DNA from: Himantopus leucocephalus
Lineage: Eukaryota > Chordata > Aves > Charadriiformes > Recurvirostridae
Length of the DNA stretch: 64,000 nt
Direction of reading: 5' to 3'
Assembly: GCA_003993805.1 (NCBI GenBank)
Contig: RSEF01000002.1
Coordinates: forward strand, 9,368,667-9,432,666
The notes under the pieces are model-generated. The model was not told the DNA's origin. It saw nothing but the letters and a program-made list of their open reading frames with translations, and searched no databases. Position 1 is the first letter of the stretch; the number at the start of each line of letters is the position of its first letter. A program made the position numbers and the translations under genes. Below are positions 22,663 through 49,530 of the stretch, piece after piece.

Positions 22663-25600
22663 TTAACAATCACCTGCAATCAACAGAGCTGAAAACATCA
22701 ACCTCATGGCATTCCTGTCATCTCATCAGCATTTTTATATTGATTTTGTTGATAATTTGGGTCCAACCTTGTCTCACTTTTTGATGCTGTGTGCTTCTGA
22801 GGAAGTTAGGTATATCAGATTCTTCTTTCCAGTGAACTTTTGGTCTGCTTGTTCATTTCCCAGTTAGCTAATGCAGGAGGTGCCTTGAAGACTGGAAGCT
22901 GAAGAGAATAATGCATTCCTTTTTATTTGTTGTTTAGATATAAACCTGCTACCATTTGAATGCACAGTACCTCCTGTGTTATACAGACACAGCTATAAAG
23001 AATAACTTTGGGACTTGGTTAAAAAAAGAAAAAAGATACACTTGAAGCCCTATATGACCCTTACTGGAAACGTAAACTACCTGGAGTAGGTGTCCTTGAC
23101 AGTAGATAAACAGTTCCACTGAGACAGTGTTAAAAATGACAGTAGCTGGTAGAGATCGCAGCTGCCGTCATGCTGGATGCAGTAGGCTGTTCACACTCTG
23201 ATGTCACAAAGCTCTCGCGGAAGGCCAGCGTTCTCAGCTTTCTGTTCCTCGCTATAAATGCCAGGTTGCTTTACTGGTAGCCCGACAATGTCTTATCGAA
23301 TAGAGCGAAGTACAAGATGAAGATTAACTTCAGTGTTAAATCTGAGCCTAGTATGCTTTGTAAAAAGCTGTGTAGACCCCCTGTCACAGCTCTTACAGTT
23401 CTGTAAGCTATTGTGCCACGGAGGTCACTTATCCTACCAAGTACATCCCTGTAAAATTCTTTATGAACTACTGTGTATAAGCAGTACTTGTAATCAATGC
23501 AAGTAGCGCAGGCCTAGGAGGCCGCAATTGCAGTTTTTTACAATCTTCTTTAATTTGAAGTAAATTATTTCTCTGAATTTATACTATAGTTAACCAGGAT
23601 TTCCGTTCAGTGGCGTAATACAGTATCTTTCACTCGCCTGTTTTTTAATGTACACATGAACGTGTATATAGGCCTATATGTGTAGATATCGTAAATTAAA
23701 TTCTAAGCTTATAGAGATGACCTAGGTGGCTTGGTAAGTAAAACTTGTGTGTTCAGTCTTGGTAGTGTGAATTTCTGTGGTGTTACAGTTTTAACTGCTC
23801 AGAGGCCTTAGATTCAGGATGGCATTGGTGGGTGGTAACGTCCTTCGCATTACTGCAGCCTTAGGAACCCTCTAAGCAGTTTCTAGAAAAGAAAAAAAAA
23901 AAACAACACAAACCACCAACCAAAACCCAAGTAAGTATTGCATTTTTGTCCTGCACTGCCACAAGTAATCTTCAAAGAGATGGGAATGGGGACGCCGTCG
24001 GCGTGTCCCCGTTATGTCGCGAGTCGGATAACGTTCCTGTTTATTTCCTGTTTCTGTAAAACAAGTGTGTCTGGCTGTAGTTTGGGGTCTTGCACGTGAT
24101 CAGGTGGTGACAGCTACCTGGCTCTCCACAATAAGGTAAACCTTGTGTCAGAAACTCTGGCTGTTCTGCTGCGATGACTGCTGCGGGCTGTAGACCTTAC
24201 TGTTCTGTGGGTGAATGTCAGCTTTTACTTTTTGGGGTTTTCTTTTTCCCTGGAGTGCTTCAAAAATCCAAGCTCCAGTATACATGAGGATTTCTCAGCT
24301 TTTTTTGCAGCTGCCTTTTCTGACTTGAACCGGGGCATAGTGTAAATACTGCTGTAGTAAATATGATGCTAGGGAGTTACTTTTTTTTTATGTGTGATTA
24401 GCATAAATTCAAGGCTTATGAAACTGACTGTTGGTGTGTTGTACTGAGTCTTGGAAGACTTAAAGTAAAATTGCTTGATTTCATGAAGATTTACAAGCAT
24501 CTTTTCTGTTGTTTGAGTTTAATGCTGACATTTTAGTGAGAAGGCTTTATATGAGTCAAAGTTCTGCAACCAAGAACAGGGAGCTGTAATTAAAAGTTGT
24601 TTTAAAAATGTGTTTACACTTAAAATATTGGGAGATTTATTAGGGGCATCATTCAGGTATTCTCAGAGCTTGTAGCCTTATGTATTAGCATTACAGTTAA
24701 ACATAACTGAAGAGTATCCACTTGTCCATGCAAGTGATGGTGTGACCAAAATGGTCCTCGTGTCTTAATGGGGCTGGGGAATTGTGGTGTGCGAGGCTAG
24801 TTGGCTTTATTAAAATATTTCTATTGCAACGTTAGACAGTTCTTTAAATACACTCTGTGAAACTGAAGAAGCGAATTTAAGGAATAAATCTAGGGAGTGT
24901 GAACCAGCATAGGTCTCGCTCTTCATGCTCTCGGAGAGATGTTTGCCATGGCATCGGTGACCCAAGAACCTAGAAGAAGGTGGGATTATAACGTGTATGT
25001 GGCTTCTGAAAGTGAGTTGAGCACTTGCTTAAATTGAGCAGAGACAGTTCCTGCTGATAAGCACACCAGGGTCGGGCAAGACTTTACAACTCTTTCTCAA
25101 CACCAATGTTACAGCCTTGCCTGTTCCCACCCCTCGTGCAGTCCGGTGTGTGGGTTAAGGCTACGTTAGGGAAGATTTTACACTGAAATAGGGAGGGTGG
25201 TTCAGATGCTGTGTGGCTTCCAAGGTGGATGAGAAATTCACAACTACCCTGTGCAATTACTGACTGTTTTGTTTCAAAATCAGTTGTTTATATTGTGACA
25301 CTGTCCACATTAAAATATGCCGTTGGCCTTGAAAATGACATGCTGGTGCAAAACTTCTTTACAGATACAGTGCTACAAATATAGATACAGGTCACTATGT
25401 ACTTTCACAGAAGCATATGGTCACTTAAATACAAGCAACTGGTAATTCATTAATGGATATTGACGATACATTCCTAGTATTTTGACTCATGTAGAGTCAG
25501 GTGGTCTATACCTTCAAGGTATATACAGCTGATCTTAGTAACATTAACATCTGCCTCACTTCTTATGAGGCAAAAAGCACATAAATGCTTCCATCTTCAA

Positions 25601-26332
25601 CTAGATACCACACAAGACCAAAAAGTAGATGTAAATTAAGTGTTTTAAGTTAGCCGTTTCTTGGCTGTATTCTGTGTTGGTAGCACAATATTAAATGCAG
25701 TGGCGGAACTGTAATATTGTAGGATTTCTAAGCGTAAAGCACACATACTTATCACTTTAAGCTAAAAAGTAATAGTATTGGTTACTGTACAAGTAACAAG
25801 TTTTGCATTCATAGGAAGCTTTGTTTACTGTCTGTAATGTGATGTTTATCTTTGGCCCTGTTCCTCCCATCCCTTTTACCCTGTTGACTGTTTTAGTGTC
25901 ATAGAAATTAAAGGATTTGACCAGTTGTTTTCCTTGTCTGCTTCCGAAGTCCCACTGGGAGTACCAGAGGCATGGCTGTTGCCGCAGTCGAGCACGCGGC
26001 TGCACGAGCTCCTGTCTGCGCAGGCTTCATGGGATGGACGTGTGAGCGGGCGCTGCGGAGTGACGCTTCCTCCGCTGTGTCACCAGGAGGTGTGCGAAGG
26101 GAGCCGCAGCCTCGTCTGTCCCACCAGGTCTCTCCTGCTCGCCCGTACGTCTGCAGCAGCTGATGCTATTTCAAGTGCTCACATGTGCCCACTGCTGTGT
26201 AGCAAAGACAAGATGGCCCTTTTCTTAAAGAGTTTACAGTCTAAATTAGAGACTAATAAGGCAGAAACAAAGAGCAATTGGCTTCTTCGTGCACCTGACT
26301 TTCCTTGAATTCTGTAAGAATGTTCTAGGTTA

Positions 26333-26389
26333 TTTTCTTTTCTTTCCTTTCTTTTCTTTCCATCTTTCCTTTCTTTCCCTCCTCTTCCA
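26333..26389 (+). repeat. Polypyrimidine tract (TTTCTTTCC-like)
   Basis: Almost every base is T or C, built from degenerate TTTC/TTCC units. It is a low-complexity simple repeat inside the apparent LMBR1 3'UTR. Confidence 0.85.
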
Positions 26390-29300
26390 GCAGCGGGATG
26401 GGTTCCGGTGGTGTGTGCGCGGCAGCTGAGCCTTGCGCTTAGCGCACTAGCATCTTCAGTTTTGAAATGACAAACACAGGACGACAGCTAAATCCTGTTT
26501 TTTAAAATCCGAGTATATGTAAAACAGCAAGTTTTTAAGTCTAGGTGAAGTAATTGAAGCAGAAGCAGTACACTAAGGCCATGTTAATAACCCCTTTAAA
26601 AAGAAGCGTGCTTAGTTTTGTTTAAAAAAGTGTTGATGTGAACTGTGAACCTTTAAATGCTTTAAGGAAATAAGATCCCCTACCCCCAAGTGTTAGGTTT
26701 TTTTGTTGTTGTTTTAGTGCTGACTTGGGACGATATTGCAAACACTAACTCCCCTCCCCAGCCCCTGTATTCCAGGAGCCGAAATCTGGAGCTGAATATT
26801 GAATTTACTGTTGGTGAACTGGCAGGTTATTTCAGTCGCATTAACGGCATTTGAACTTCACAAAAACGCTGCTTTTGAATTTGCCCCATTCAGGCAGAGC
26901 AATCTCGGCCAATGGCCATCACCCAGATGGTCATAACCTCTGCCACCTGCCTTGCCCTGTGCCCCTACCTCGGGCAAACCGTCTCTGACGCTCTCGTCAG
27001 CCGTGGTGATGCTCCGTTTCTGTCCCAGGAGTGAGGAGATCAGCCCCTGGTTTGTCCGGCTGCCACACACGGTCCTAGCTGCTGAATTGGGCTGCTTTTG
27101 GCTGGGGTTGCAGACTCTCGGGGTTTCCAGGTGACAGCTGTGCACGTTCTTGAGCAGTAGCTTTTCACTTTCAGCTCCATTTTGTTGGGACTAAGGTGTC
27201 CTTCGGGATTTTCTGGTTGGGTGTTTCCGTGCAGGCCATTCTGTGTTTGAACGGGTTCTTGCTGTCTCAGGAATGCTGCACGGTTCTCAACAGAACCAGG
27301 TTCCCTCCAGACCACATCCAGAGAGGATCTACAAGTTTCATTTTAGCAATTAAAGGCTGACAATATGGATCATGGACCTTAGGGAGGAGAACACATCTTG
27401 TGGGGAATTAACACTAAACGTGACTTCCAGAATCCCCCAGTTGGGGAGGTGGGGAAATGTCATGGAGCTCACCTGTGCAGACAGTCTGCCATTCTTTTTC
27501 TAGTCCATCTTTAAAATTCTGTATTGCTAAAAATATATTTAAAATCCTTAGAGTCATGAAATTCAGGGGCTGATGAAACTTTTTTCTAAATCTGGCCTCA
27601 ATTCTTGAAGACCTTGAACATTTTGGCTGCTTTCCTTTTTTTGTTTTCAAGTCATTCCCTGTCTTATTTGGTGGCATTGATGTTGAGAACAGATGCTCCT
27701 CTTGATGTAGACAAAATGTGAAATAACAGAACAAGAAGAGATCTGTAAGAGTACATACCAGCAGGAAACTTAAATGGGGAGGTTTTGGGAAATGTTTCAC
27801 AATTGAAGCACCTCAAACTTGTCTTTCAAAGAGAAAGAAGAAACACGTGTCATTAGTATATGAAAGTTAATTGTATGTTCTCCAAATATGCCAGTAATTC
27901 ACTAGCACTGAAAAGAACTTAGTAAATTCTTCTAAAAATTGGTTTTGTGTTTCACAGTGCAGCAGTATCCTTGACTTTAAATTTATAGAAGCCTGTGAAC
28001 TTGTGGAGATGGCCCTTACTTGGTAACAGAAGAGCTGAGGATGCTTCCTTGTTCTGTATTCCTTACCACATTTTTCGCAGTAACTTTTTCAGTTGCATTT
28101 ATTGCTTCTAAATTGCTTCTCAGTGTTTGTTGTATATTAACCTCAAGCGTTGCTGTTGCTTCCACCCCGTGTTACATTAAGTTTTATAGTCGGCATCACT
28201 GGCTGAAGCTCCTGTCGTGACCAGTGCTTTATTTTGCATTCCTCATATATTCAGTAGATCCCAGCTGTTGAAGTATCAGGGCACTTCCTTTGATTTTAAT
28301 GTATTTCTTTTCCCGCATTTCATTCCCTAGTTAGAAATGTTCTTCCATTGAGAAAACGTTAGTATTTATTCATTTGTACTTGGATCTGTTTTTTACCGCT
28401 AGGTTCCATTAAAAACAACGCTGTCATTAGAGTGGGTCCTCTAACAAATTACCAAGAGCTCATGTAAGCTTGAGTTAGGCGTGCGATGGAAATGGTTCCG
28501 TCACTGCATATATACGTGTTTTTAACCTTCAGTAGCGTGAGGCAACCAGCCCACTTCTCATGGAGAGCAGCATGCTCGTATAGCCCGTGTGAGCCCGTGC
28601 CGACGGCAGTTACTGCGGAGGAGCTGCTGTTCTGTGGAACCACTCCACTTGTCTTCCTTGGCGTTAGTCGAGTGAGGCTGCAGCTCCCGATGTGCCATGC
28701 TGCCGTACTGCACTGGAGATGGAGGCGCATCGTTCCGGTGCGTCGGCACTCTGTAACTCTCTCATGTTTTGATTGGAGTCGAACTTTGCACGGTGCCGAG
28801 GTAAAGCTCTTCACATGTTTTCTGTACCGTTGGTGTTTCGCGCGTATGAGCAGGTTTTGGACCTTCTCTCTCCATGTAAAATGATCATTCAGAAACGCGG
28901 CATGATGGCGGTAACTGTATTGTGAATTCGATGGATGTCTTTAAATGCTTCAGGAGAAGATTAACTGGTGCGTGACTCCTGTTTTACCCCTACCACAAGT
29001 TTTCCCAGTCTGGTCCAAAATACTTAGATTGACAAAATCTGTGTGAGTAACCTTCCCCTCCCCGGCTTTATATAACAAAACAAAGTTGGGCCACTTTTCT
29101 TTTTTTTTTTTTTTTTTTAAAGTAGGTGTCAAAGTATTTCTGTCTTACTTGGCCTGACTTCTATTGCTTTAAAAACAAATGGATAGAAAATGAAGATACG
29201 TTTGGGTCATGGATTTGAAAACTCCAAGTGTATGAAACACATGCTTGTACACAAAAATACGGATGGATTCCCTGTACTTTCTTGTGGGGTTAGGAACCCC

Positions 29301-29924
29301 ACCCTGCGTTACCCAAACAGAAACCACATGTTGCTCTTGTCTTTGGGAAGCTTTGTCTCTAAAATTTGCTGCTGAGGGAATCACACGTGGCATCAGCTTC
29401 ACGTGGACCTGGGTGACGCGACCGTAAGAATACAGGTGTGAGCGAGCGTTTCTGCGGCTGTTGCGACTGCTGGCGCTGTGACAGTGGCAGCAGCTATCTT
29501 CTGTCATGGACGTCCATGTTTTTCACTGCAGTGTTACTCATTAAGAATTTAGTTTACCAAACCCCCCCTAAAACATTAAAATATTACGCACAATCTCCAC
29601 TGTGTGTGAGGCAGAGATGTTGAATGGAATCAGTGGCCCCTCGGGGTCCGGTTTGTGCTTAAGGCTCTGTAAACTCTGCAGTATTCAGCAACTGATGTTT
29701 CTTTCACATGGATGTATCTCGGACCAGGGTAAAATACAGCTGAAAAATTACGCTTTTAGCATTACTTTAATCAGAACAATTTTCTGTGTTCTGATTAACA
29801 CACCTTCTCCCCACCAAACCCTCCCTGGTTTATTTTTAGGTCATGCAGAAGTATGTTTTATAATGCTGTCAGTTGTGGGTACTTCGCTGTGTTACAAAAC
29901 TGAAGGAAAACACTNAGGCTAAGT

Positions 29925-29929
<5 letters not shown>

Positions 29930-29958
<29 letters not shown>
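29930..29958 (+). repeat. T homopolymer, 29 bp
   Basis: Uninterrupted T run 14 bases after an N at 29915. Its length is probably not reliable in the assembly. Confidence 0.9.
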
Positions 29959-30043
29959 GGTGAAAAGCAGTGATAATGTGCTTTTTCCTTTGTTTGAAAT
30001 GTTATGCTGAATGTTTTGTAGTAGTATTTTTTATTGTGTTTTC

Positions 30044-30049
30044 AATAAA
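30044..30049 (+). terminator. Polyadenylation signal, likely distal LMBR1 site
   Basis: AATAAA followed within 30 bases by a GT-rich stretch (aaagtgtgattcatagtgg). It is the last canonical plus-strand signal before the convergent spacer. Confidence 0.6.
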
Positions 30050-30065
30050 GTTAAAGTGTGATTCA

Positions 30066-32303
30066 TAGTGGAGTTTTGCTTTAATACTTCTTGTTTTAAG
30101 CAATGAAAAAAAATATCTCTGTGGCAGGCTAAATTACCCTGTCAGTAGTTGGATTCCTCTCTCTTCTTCCTTCCTCCCCCTAATTTAACATGCTCTTGAG
30201 ATTCTCAGATGGTCAGGTCTTTAAAAAACATGATGTGTGGCATGCGATGGAGACTCCTGTATGTTCAGAGGCGTTACAGCCCTGTGTTTAAGACAGGGGC
30301 ACAATTAATTTGAACCCTCTGCTTTAGGCGAGTGGGGGTTTATGGATGAGTATGCTGCCGAGGTAATGTACAAGTCATTTTCAATAGCTCAATTCTTTGA
30401 CTGAAGGGCAATTTTTATATATTAAAAACCTGACCAGCATGTTGCCTAAACTATTTGAAACTTAAACAGCTTCAGACTTACCATTTCATGGGAGATTTTA
30501 GGCTGTTTTTAAAGTTCAAGACTCACGTGGCTGGAAGGGACCCGGAGATGTCTGATGCGTTGGGCTGCAGAGGGTCAAACATAGCTACGTCATCCCCAGT
30601 ATGGAACCAGCCTGGCAGAGGCTCTCTGGGCTGTGACTCCGCTGTCCCTGGGCAGTGTATCCCAGTCTTTAACTGTCCAAGGCTTCCTAAATGTCAGACG
30701 TGAATGTCCTTCGCCAAGCTTTAAGCTTTAATTTGGTTCTCAGGCGTGCAGAGGGAGACAACCCTTTCTGCTTGCACCAGCTGTTTCCACACCTGAGGGT
30801 CGCATTTCCCTTTATCTTCTATGTAACAAGTGACCCCTAATTCCCTCAACTGTCTTCCGTGGGCCTTGCATCACCCTCTTTGCTGCCTCTGGGGACCCTC
30901 CTGTGTTTCTAGAAAAACTCAGAACTGGACACACAAACCTCTAGTTTGAGCCCTTACACTATATTGTCTTTGGTACTTTTTTTTTTTAATGGGTTGGGTT
31001 TTTTTGTTGGTTTTTATTTTTGCAACATCATTTCCTTCATACTGACCTTGTGCTCTCAAAGGTATTTCTGGATGTCTTTCTACAGAAAGTCTCTATATTG
31101 CTACATAGATAAGATGCGAGTCATCTCATACATGGGCTCATGCCTCCGTAAGTGTACATCCTGCGCTTTAATTGTATGTGACACTACATTTTCTGCTTCT
31201 TTTGCAGGACTGTATCCTGTTACAGAAATGAACTGAACTGGCTTGATTATGATTCTCTTCTTGGCAAAGCCCATGTCAAATACTAGTTCTTTTTAAGTAG
31301 TTTGTACCAGTGTTTTTCTGGGAAATGAAGTGAAACTAATGCCTGCAGTTGCCCAGGATTTCTTCCCTCCTCCCCCATTTCAAGACAGGTTTATCAATTC
31401 TTAGTCCTCTGGAGCATCACGCGTGCTCCACAAGTTCCGAGAGGAAGCCGAACTCTCTGAAAGCCCTGCAGACAGCTTTCTGGCTGCCCAAAAGCAGAGT
31501 CTGATCTTTAAAACACTTTCTCTCTAAGGATTCTCTAATATGGCCTTTCCCACCTCCAGCTCAAGACCGTAAAGCCATACACCGGGTACTGTGGTGACCC
31601 CCTCCCATGGTGTGTGACACAATTTGATCCTGTCGGGATTATTTGGAAGTTCTTTATCCTTCGTGTAATTGATCAGTTATTGCCTTTTTATGCAAAACAA
31701 ATTTTCTTGTTACCTTGACATGTTGCTACTTCATTTTGCTTTAGCTTCTGACTTTTGTCTTTATGTGCTCTTACTTATAAGTGATCTGTGATGACCTGAC
31801 GCAGTCTCAGCAGTGCATAGCTGAAAAGTCAAATTGTGTTTTTATTTCTCTTGAAAGTGGCGAGTACTTACTGGTTCCATGGTTCTCTGAAGTTCTGAAA
31901 TGATCCTGCATCGTTGAGGGCCGCTTTTACCTACCTACGGCACTCTGGAGTTGGTCAGTGTCGTTCAAGCGGAAGCAGCAGCCAGGGTTTGAGTTAGTAA
32001 ATGTGGCTGAAGGAAAGGGAAAAAGAAGTGTTTCTTGCCACACCTACCAGTTGCAGTGGTGGCGGTCCTTGAAATCGGGTGTAAGAGCCAGGTGAGGGAT
32101 AATAGCGGGGTGTTGCTGAATGAACACAAGGCCTGAAACAACGGCGGCTCACCTGCGGGAAAGGGAAATGAAAATGGAGGAAGGTGGGAGCGACGGAGGG
32201 AGGAAGAATAAAAGTGCTGAAAGACCAAAGGTGAAACTGAAATAAAAGGGAAGCAACAGCACCCTTCCAACACTTACTTCTTGAAATACAAAGCGAGTTC
32301 ATT
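30066..32303. other. Convergent intergenic spacer between LMBR1 and RNF32
   Basis: About 2.2 kb between the distal LMBR1 poly(A) signal and that of RNF32. It holds a CR1 relic (30525-30955). From 30956 to 32300 nothing is recognised beyond short chance frames. Confidence 0.7.
30525..30955 (-). mobile_element. CR1 LINE 3'-end relic
   Basis: On the plus strand it runs through the usual antisense CR1 landmarks in order: GGCTGGAAGGGACC, then a phrase like 'gtgtatcccag..taact', then 'cttcctaaatgtcagac', and finally 'gaccctcctgtg...agaactggacaca' near 30896-30932. The element therefore lies on the minus strand. It is strongly diverged, so it is an old insertion. Confidence 0.7.
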
Positions 32304-32396
32304 GTCCATGCAAAATCATTTATTCTTGGAAGAATGGCAGAACTACACATACTGACAGCTATGACCTATGAGGTCGTTCATCATGAGCTATGTGTA
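32304..32396 (-). other. RNF32: RNF32 3'UTR with poly(A) signal
   Basis: Minus-strand AATAAA (plus TTTATT at 32319-32324) lies 73 bases beyond the RNF32 stop. This gives a very short 3'UTR, unlike the long one on LMBR1. Confidence 0.6.
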
Positions 32397-47421
<15,025 letters not shown>

Positions 47422-47445
<24 letters not shown>

Positions 47446-47571
47446 TGATAATCTTTGGCTGATTTTACAAGAGTGGAGTGGTGCTACAAACAGACATGTA
47501 CAAGAACTTGAGTATTTCTCAGCAGAAACAGCCTCAGCAATAGCACAAGAGAAACCTACAATTTCACTCAT
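47422..47571 (-). CDS. RNF32: RNF32 first coding exon with two possible in-frame starts
   Basis: Donor gtatga follows 47422. The short start (ATG at 47445) gives MEHRDFYK before exon 2 and a 369-residue protein, close to mammals. The same frame stays open upstream for 42 more codons to an ATG at 47571, preceded directly by an in-frame TAG (47580-47578). That ATG has A at -3, whereas the short start has T at -3 and G at +4. An acceptor-like tgtctgtttgtag ending at 47484 would begin the exon at 47483 and leave only the short start. I favour the short start, but transcripts must decide. Confidence 0.7.
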
Positions 47572-47859
47572 TTTCTCCTAGGCCTACCATCAGAGACAGC
47601 TACACACGTATTCCAGGCACAGAAGTTACCTCTGGATCTGTAAACCACCAACTGTGCTTGGCAGCCTCATCTCACCCCCACTGAACTGCCCACAACGTAC
47701 ACGGAATAGCTTCAAAACGACTGGCGATAATCACAAATTTCAAGCTGAACCGTGGAAAAAATATGGCCACCGCAATAAGAACAGAACTGTTCTGCCAGAT
47801 TAGTTTATCGTGGACGAGGAAGCCTGTGATACGGAGGGCAAGGATGACGATAGCAACCC

Positions 47860-48700
47860 CTGTGCGGCCGAAACTACTCCGCTGCAACCTCAGCACCCAC
47901 ATGGGTACAGCGGGGAAACCTGCGACATGGCAGGGTAGGGGAGGGGAGGCCGGCAGAGGGTGAGGTGACACCCCGTAACGCTGGCTGCGACACACGGGAG
48001 ACACTGCTTACAACCTCTGTTCAGCGCGCAGTTGTTCCTCCTGCTACCACAGCCAAGCGTGTGCCCCCCGCGTTAGGCCGCTAGCTTGCCTTCCACCTCT
48101 GGGTGACCGGAGTGGCACCGCTGTCACCGCCACCGTGCGGTCACCTCACACGGGGCAGCGCTGCCCCCGGGCGGGATGAGGGCGTCGCGCCCTGCCAGCC
48201 ATGCCGCGCGGCCGGACCACCTCACGGCACCGCCGCCCTTGCTCCACGCCTCGCACCAGCCCCCCCCGCCCCTGGCCTTACTGCTCTGTTTTACCTCTCG
48301 CACCCTCTTTTACCTCACAGCCCTCGCCCCCGCGCCTGACCGCCGCCTCCTCCGCCCCCGGGGCCCGCCGCCTCCGCGCCTCCCGCGGCACCCGGGGCCG
48401 CGTTGCCAGGCAACGCCGCTCCCCGGCCCGGCGACGGCGGCCGGGGCTGCCGCGCAGGCGCGGTTGGACGCGCGGGAAGGCGCAGTGTGGGAGGGCGCCG
48501 GGCGGGGGGCGACTGGCCCCGCCCCGCTCCTCGCCTCACGGGAGGAGGGACGGACCTGCTGCCGGTTTGCCCCCCCGGCGCCGGAGCTGCGGCCGGTCCA
48601 CGCTGGTTGGCGTTTTGGCCCTTATCTCCAGTGCCTCTGTTGTAAGGTGGGGCTGGTAGCGCACGGTAGTGGCTGCTCCGCCCTCCGTCTGCGCGTCAAC
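47860..48700 (-). promoter_or_regulatory. RNF32: CpG island, probable RNF32 promoter
   Basis: This is the only strongly CpG-dense stretch in the window, densest from 48100 to 48620, just 5' of the RNF32 first coding exon. It holds an X-box (48402-48414), an NRF1-like GCGCAGGCGC (48452-48461) and GC boxes (48500-48507, 48517-48525). Minus-strand donors of type GAG|GTAAAA at 48314/48313 and 48295/48294 could end an untranslated exon 1. No TATA box is evident, as expected for such promoters. It may also fire outward on the plus strand. Open frames inside it (up to 204 codons) look like CpG-island artefacts. Confidence 0.75.
48402..48414. promoter_or_regulatory. Perfect palindromic X-box (RFX-binding site)
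   Basis: GTTGCCAGGCAAC: two perfect half-sites GTTGCC and GGCAAC with a one-base spacer, matching the RFX consensus GTNRCC-(N0-3)-RGYAAC. It sits inside the CpG island about 90 bases upstream of a candidate RNF32 exon-1 donor. RFX factors drive ciliary and spermatid genes, which fits RNF32's testis expression in mammals. Confidence 0.75.
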
Positions 48701-49289
48701 TTGAGGACTGTTTTTCACGCTGCGTTTTTCGATTTTAAATGCGAATGTTTAACTTCAGAGCTGTTTTTAACATGCCGGGTGGTAAGATGAGAGGGAGGCC
48801 CTGTGATTAGTATATGTGGAAGGACTTCCTTTGGCAGTGGCCTTCTGGCGGAGCTCTCCGGCTTCTCAGAACTTCCCAGTGATGGTGGCAGCCATGCACG
48901 GTCTCCGCCATCGGCTCCAGTGGCCTCCGTGGTTGGTGATGGACACCGAGTCACTATTTGTGCTGCGTTAGGGCCGGTTGGCTGTTGATCTGTGATGCAG
49001 TGGGGATCAGTTCAGTCATGGGTGGCTCTGGCATAAAAAGACACCTTTAAGGTGATTATTTTGGTAGTTGTGATGGCACTTCTTCCTCAGCATGGCTGGG
49101 TGGGGTGGGGGTTTACATTTCCCCCTCCATTTAGCAAAGTCAGGGTGGCCCATTTGAATTTACACGCTGGTGGCTTTAAATTTTAAGGGAAGCCGCATCA
49201 CTGCCATTCTGGGTGACCTGTGTTTTTGCCGATTCTGTAGAGTCACCGTTACTAAAAAGTCAGTTCTATACAAAGAGAACAGGTGAGAA
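48701..49289. other. Intergenic flank next to the CpG island
   Basis: Moderate GC, no credible gene. Short frames on both strands lack protein signatures. Confidence 0.6.
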
Positions 49290-49530
49290 GTGTCCATATG
49301 GATCAAACCAAAGATCCTTGTCACCTAGTGTCCCATCTTTGGCCATGGCAACAAGCGGATGTCTCGGGGACACTGTAAGAGCAGGGCTGGTGTACCGCAG
49401 CAACCCCTTCGGGGACTTCCCAGGCTTCAGAATGTGGGTTTCTGAGCCAGGAGCACTGCCCTTGTTTTTAATAGCCACTGATTGTGTTCCTTTCAGATCC
49501 AGAACTGTGCAAAGGTACTTTTGGCCCCTA
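49290..49530 (-). mobile_element. CR1 LINE 3'-end relic
   Basis: Plus-strand reading follows an amniote CR1 3'-end variant in antisense: 'ggatcaaaccaaagatcc', 'ctagtgtccc..ctttggccatggcaac', then 'tttaatagccactgatt' near 49467-49486 and 'cagatccagaactgtg'. The element is therefore on the minus strand. It is heavily diverged, so ends are approximate. Confidence 0.55.

Larger units (their letters stand above)
22663..30065 (+). other. Apparent long LMBR1 3'UTR (about 7.4 kb)
   Basis: No credible protein frame lies between the LMBR1 stop and the strong AATAAA at 30044-30049. Earlier usable signals include AATAAA at 24883-24888 and several ATTAAA, so shorter isoforms are likely. It contains two GC-richer patches (about 25925-26170 and 28480-28870), a polypyrimidine tract (26333-26389), T-runs at 29101-29118 and 29930-29958, and one N at 29915. 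Whether one transcript spans all of it cannot be read from the sequence. Confidence 0.6.

Noticed and set aside
31965..32350. Minus-strand frames of 102 and 118 codons just past the RNF32 stop
   Set aside because: They lie at or beyond the RNF32 poly(A) signal, are Pro/Ser/Phe-rich from a purine-rich strand, and show no domain.
48176..48790. 204-codon plus-strand open frame, longest in the window
   Set aside because: It lies wholly in the CpG island, is Pro/Ala/Arg-rich as such islands always translate, overlaps equally open frames on both strands, and has no domain.
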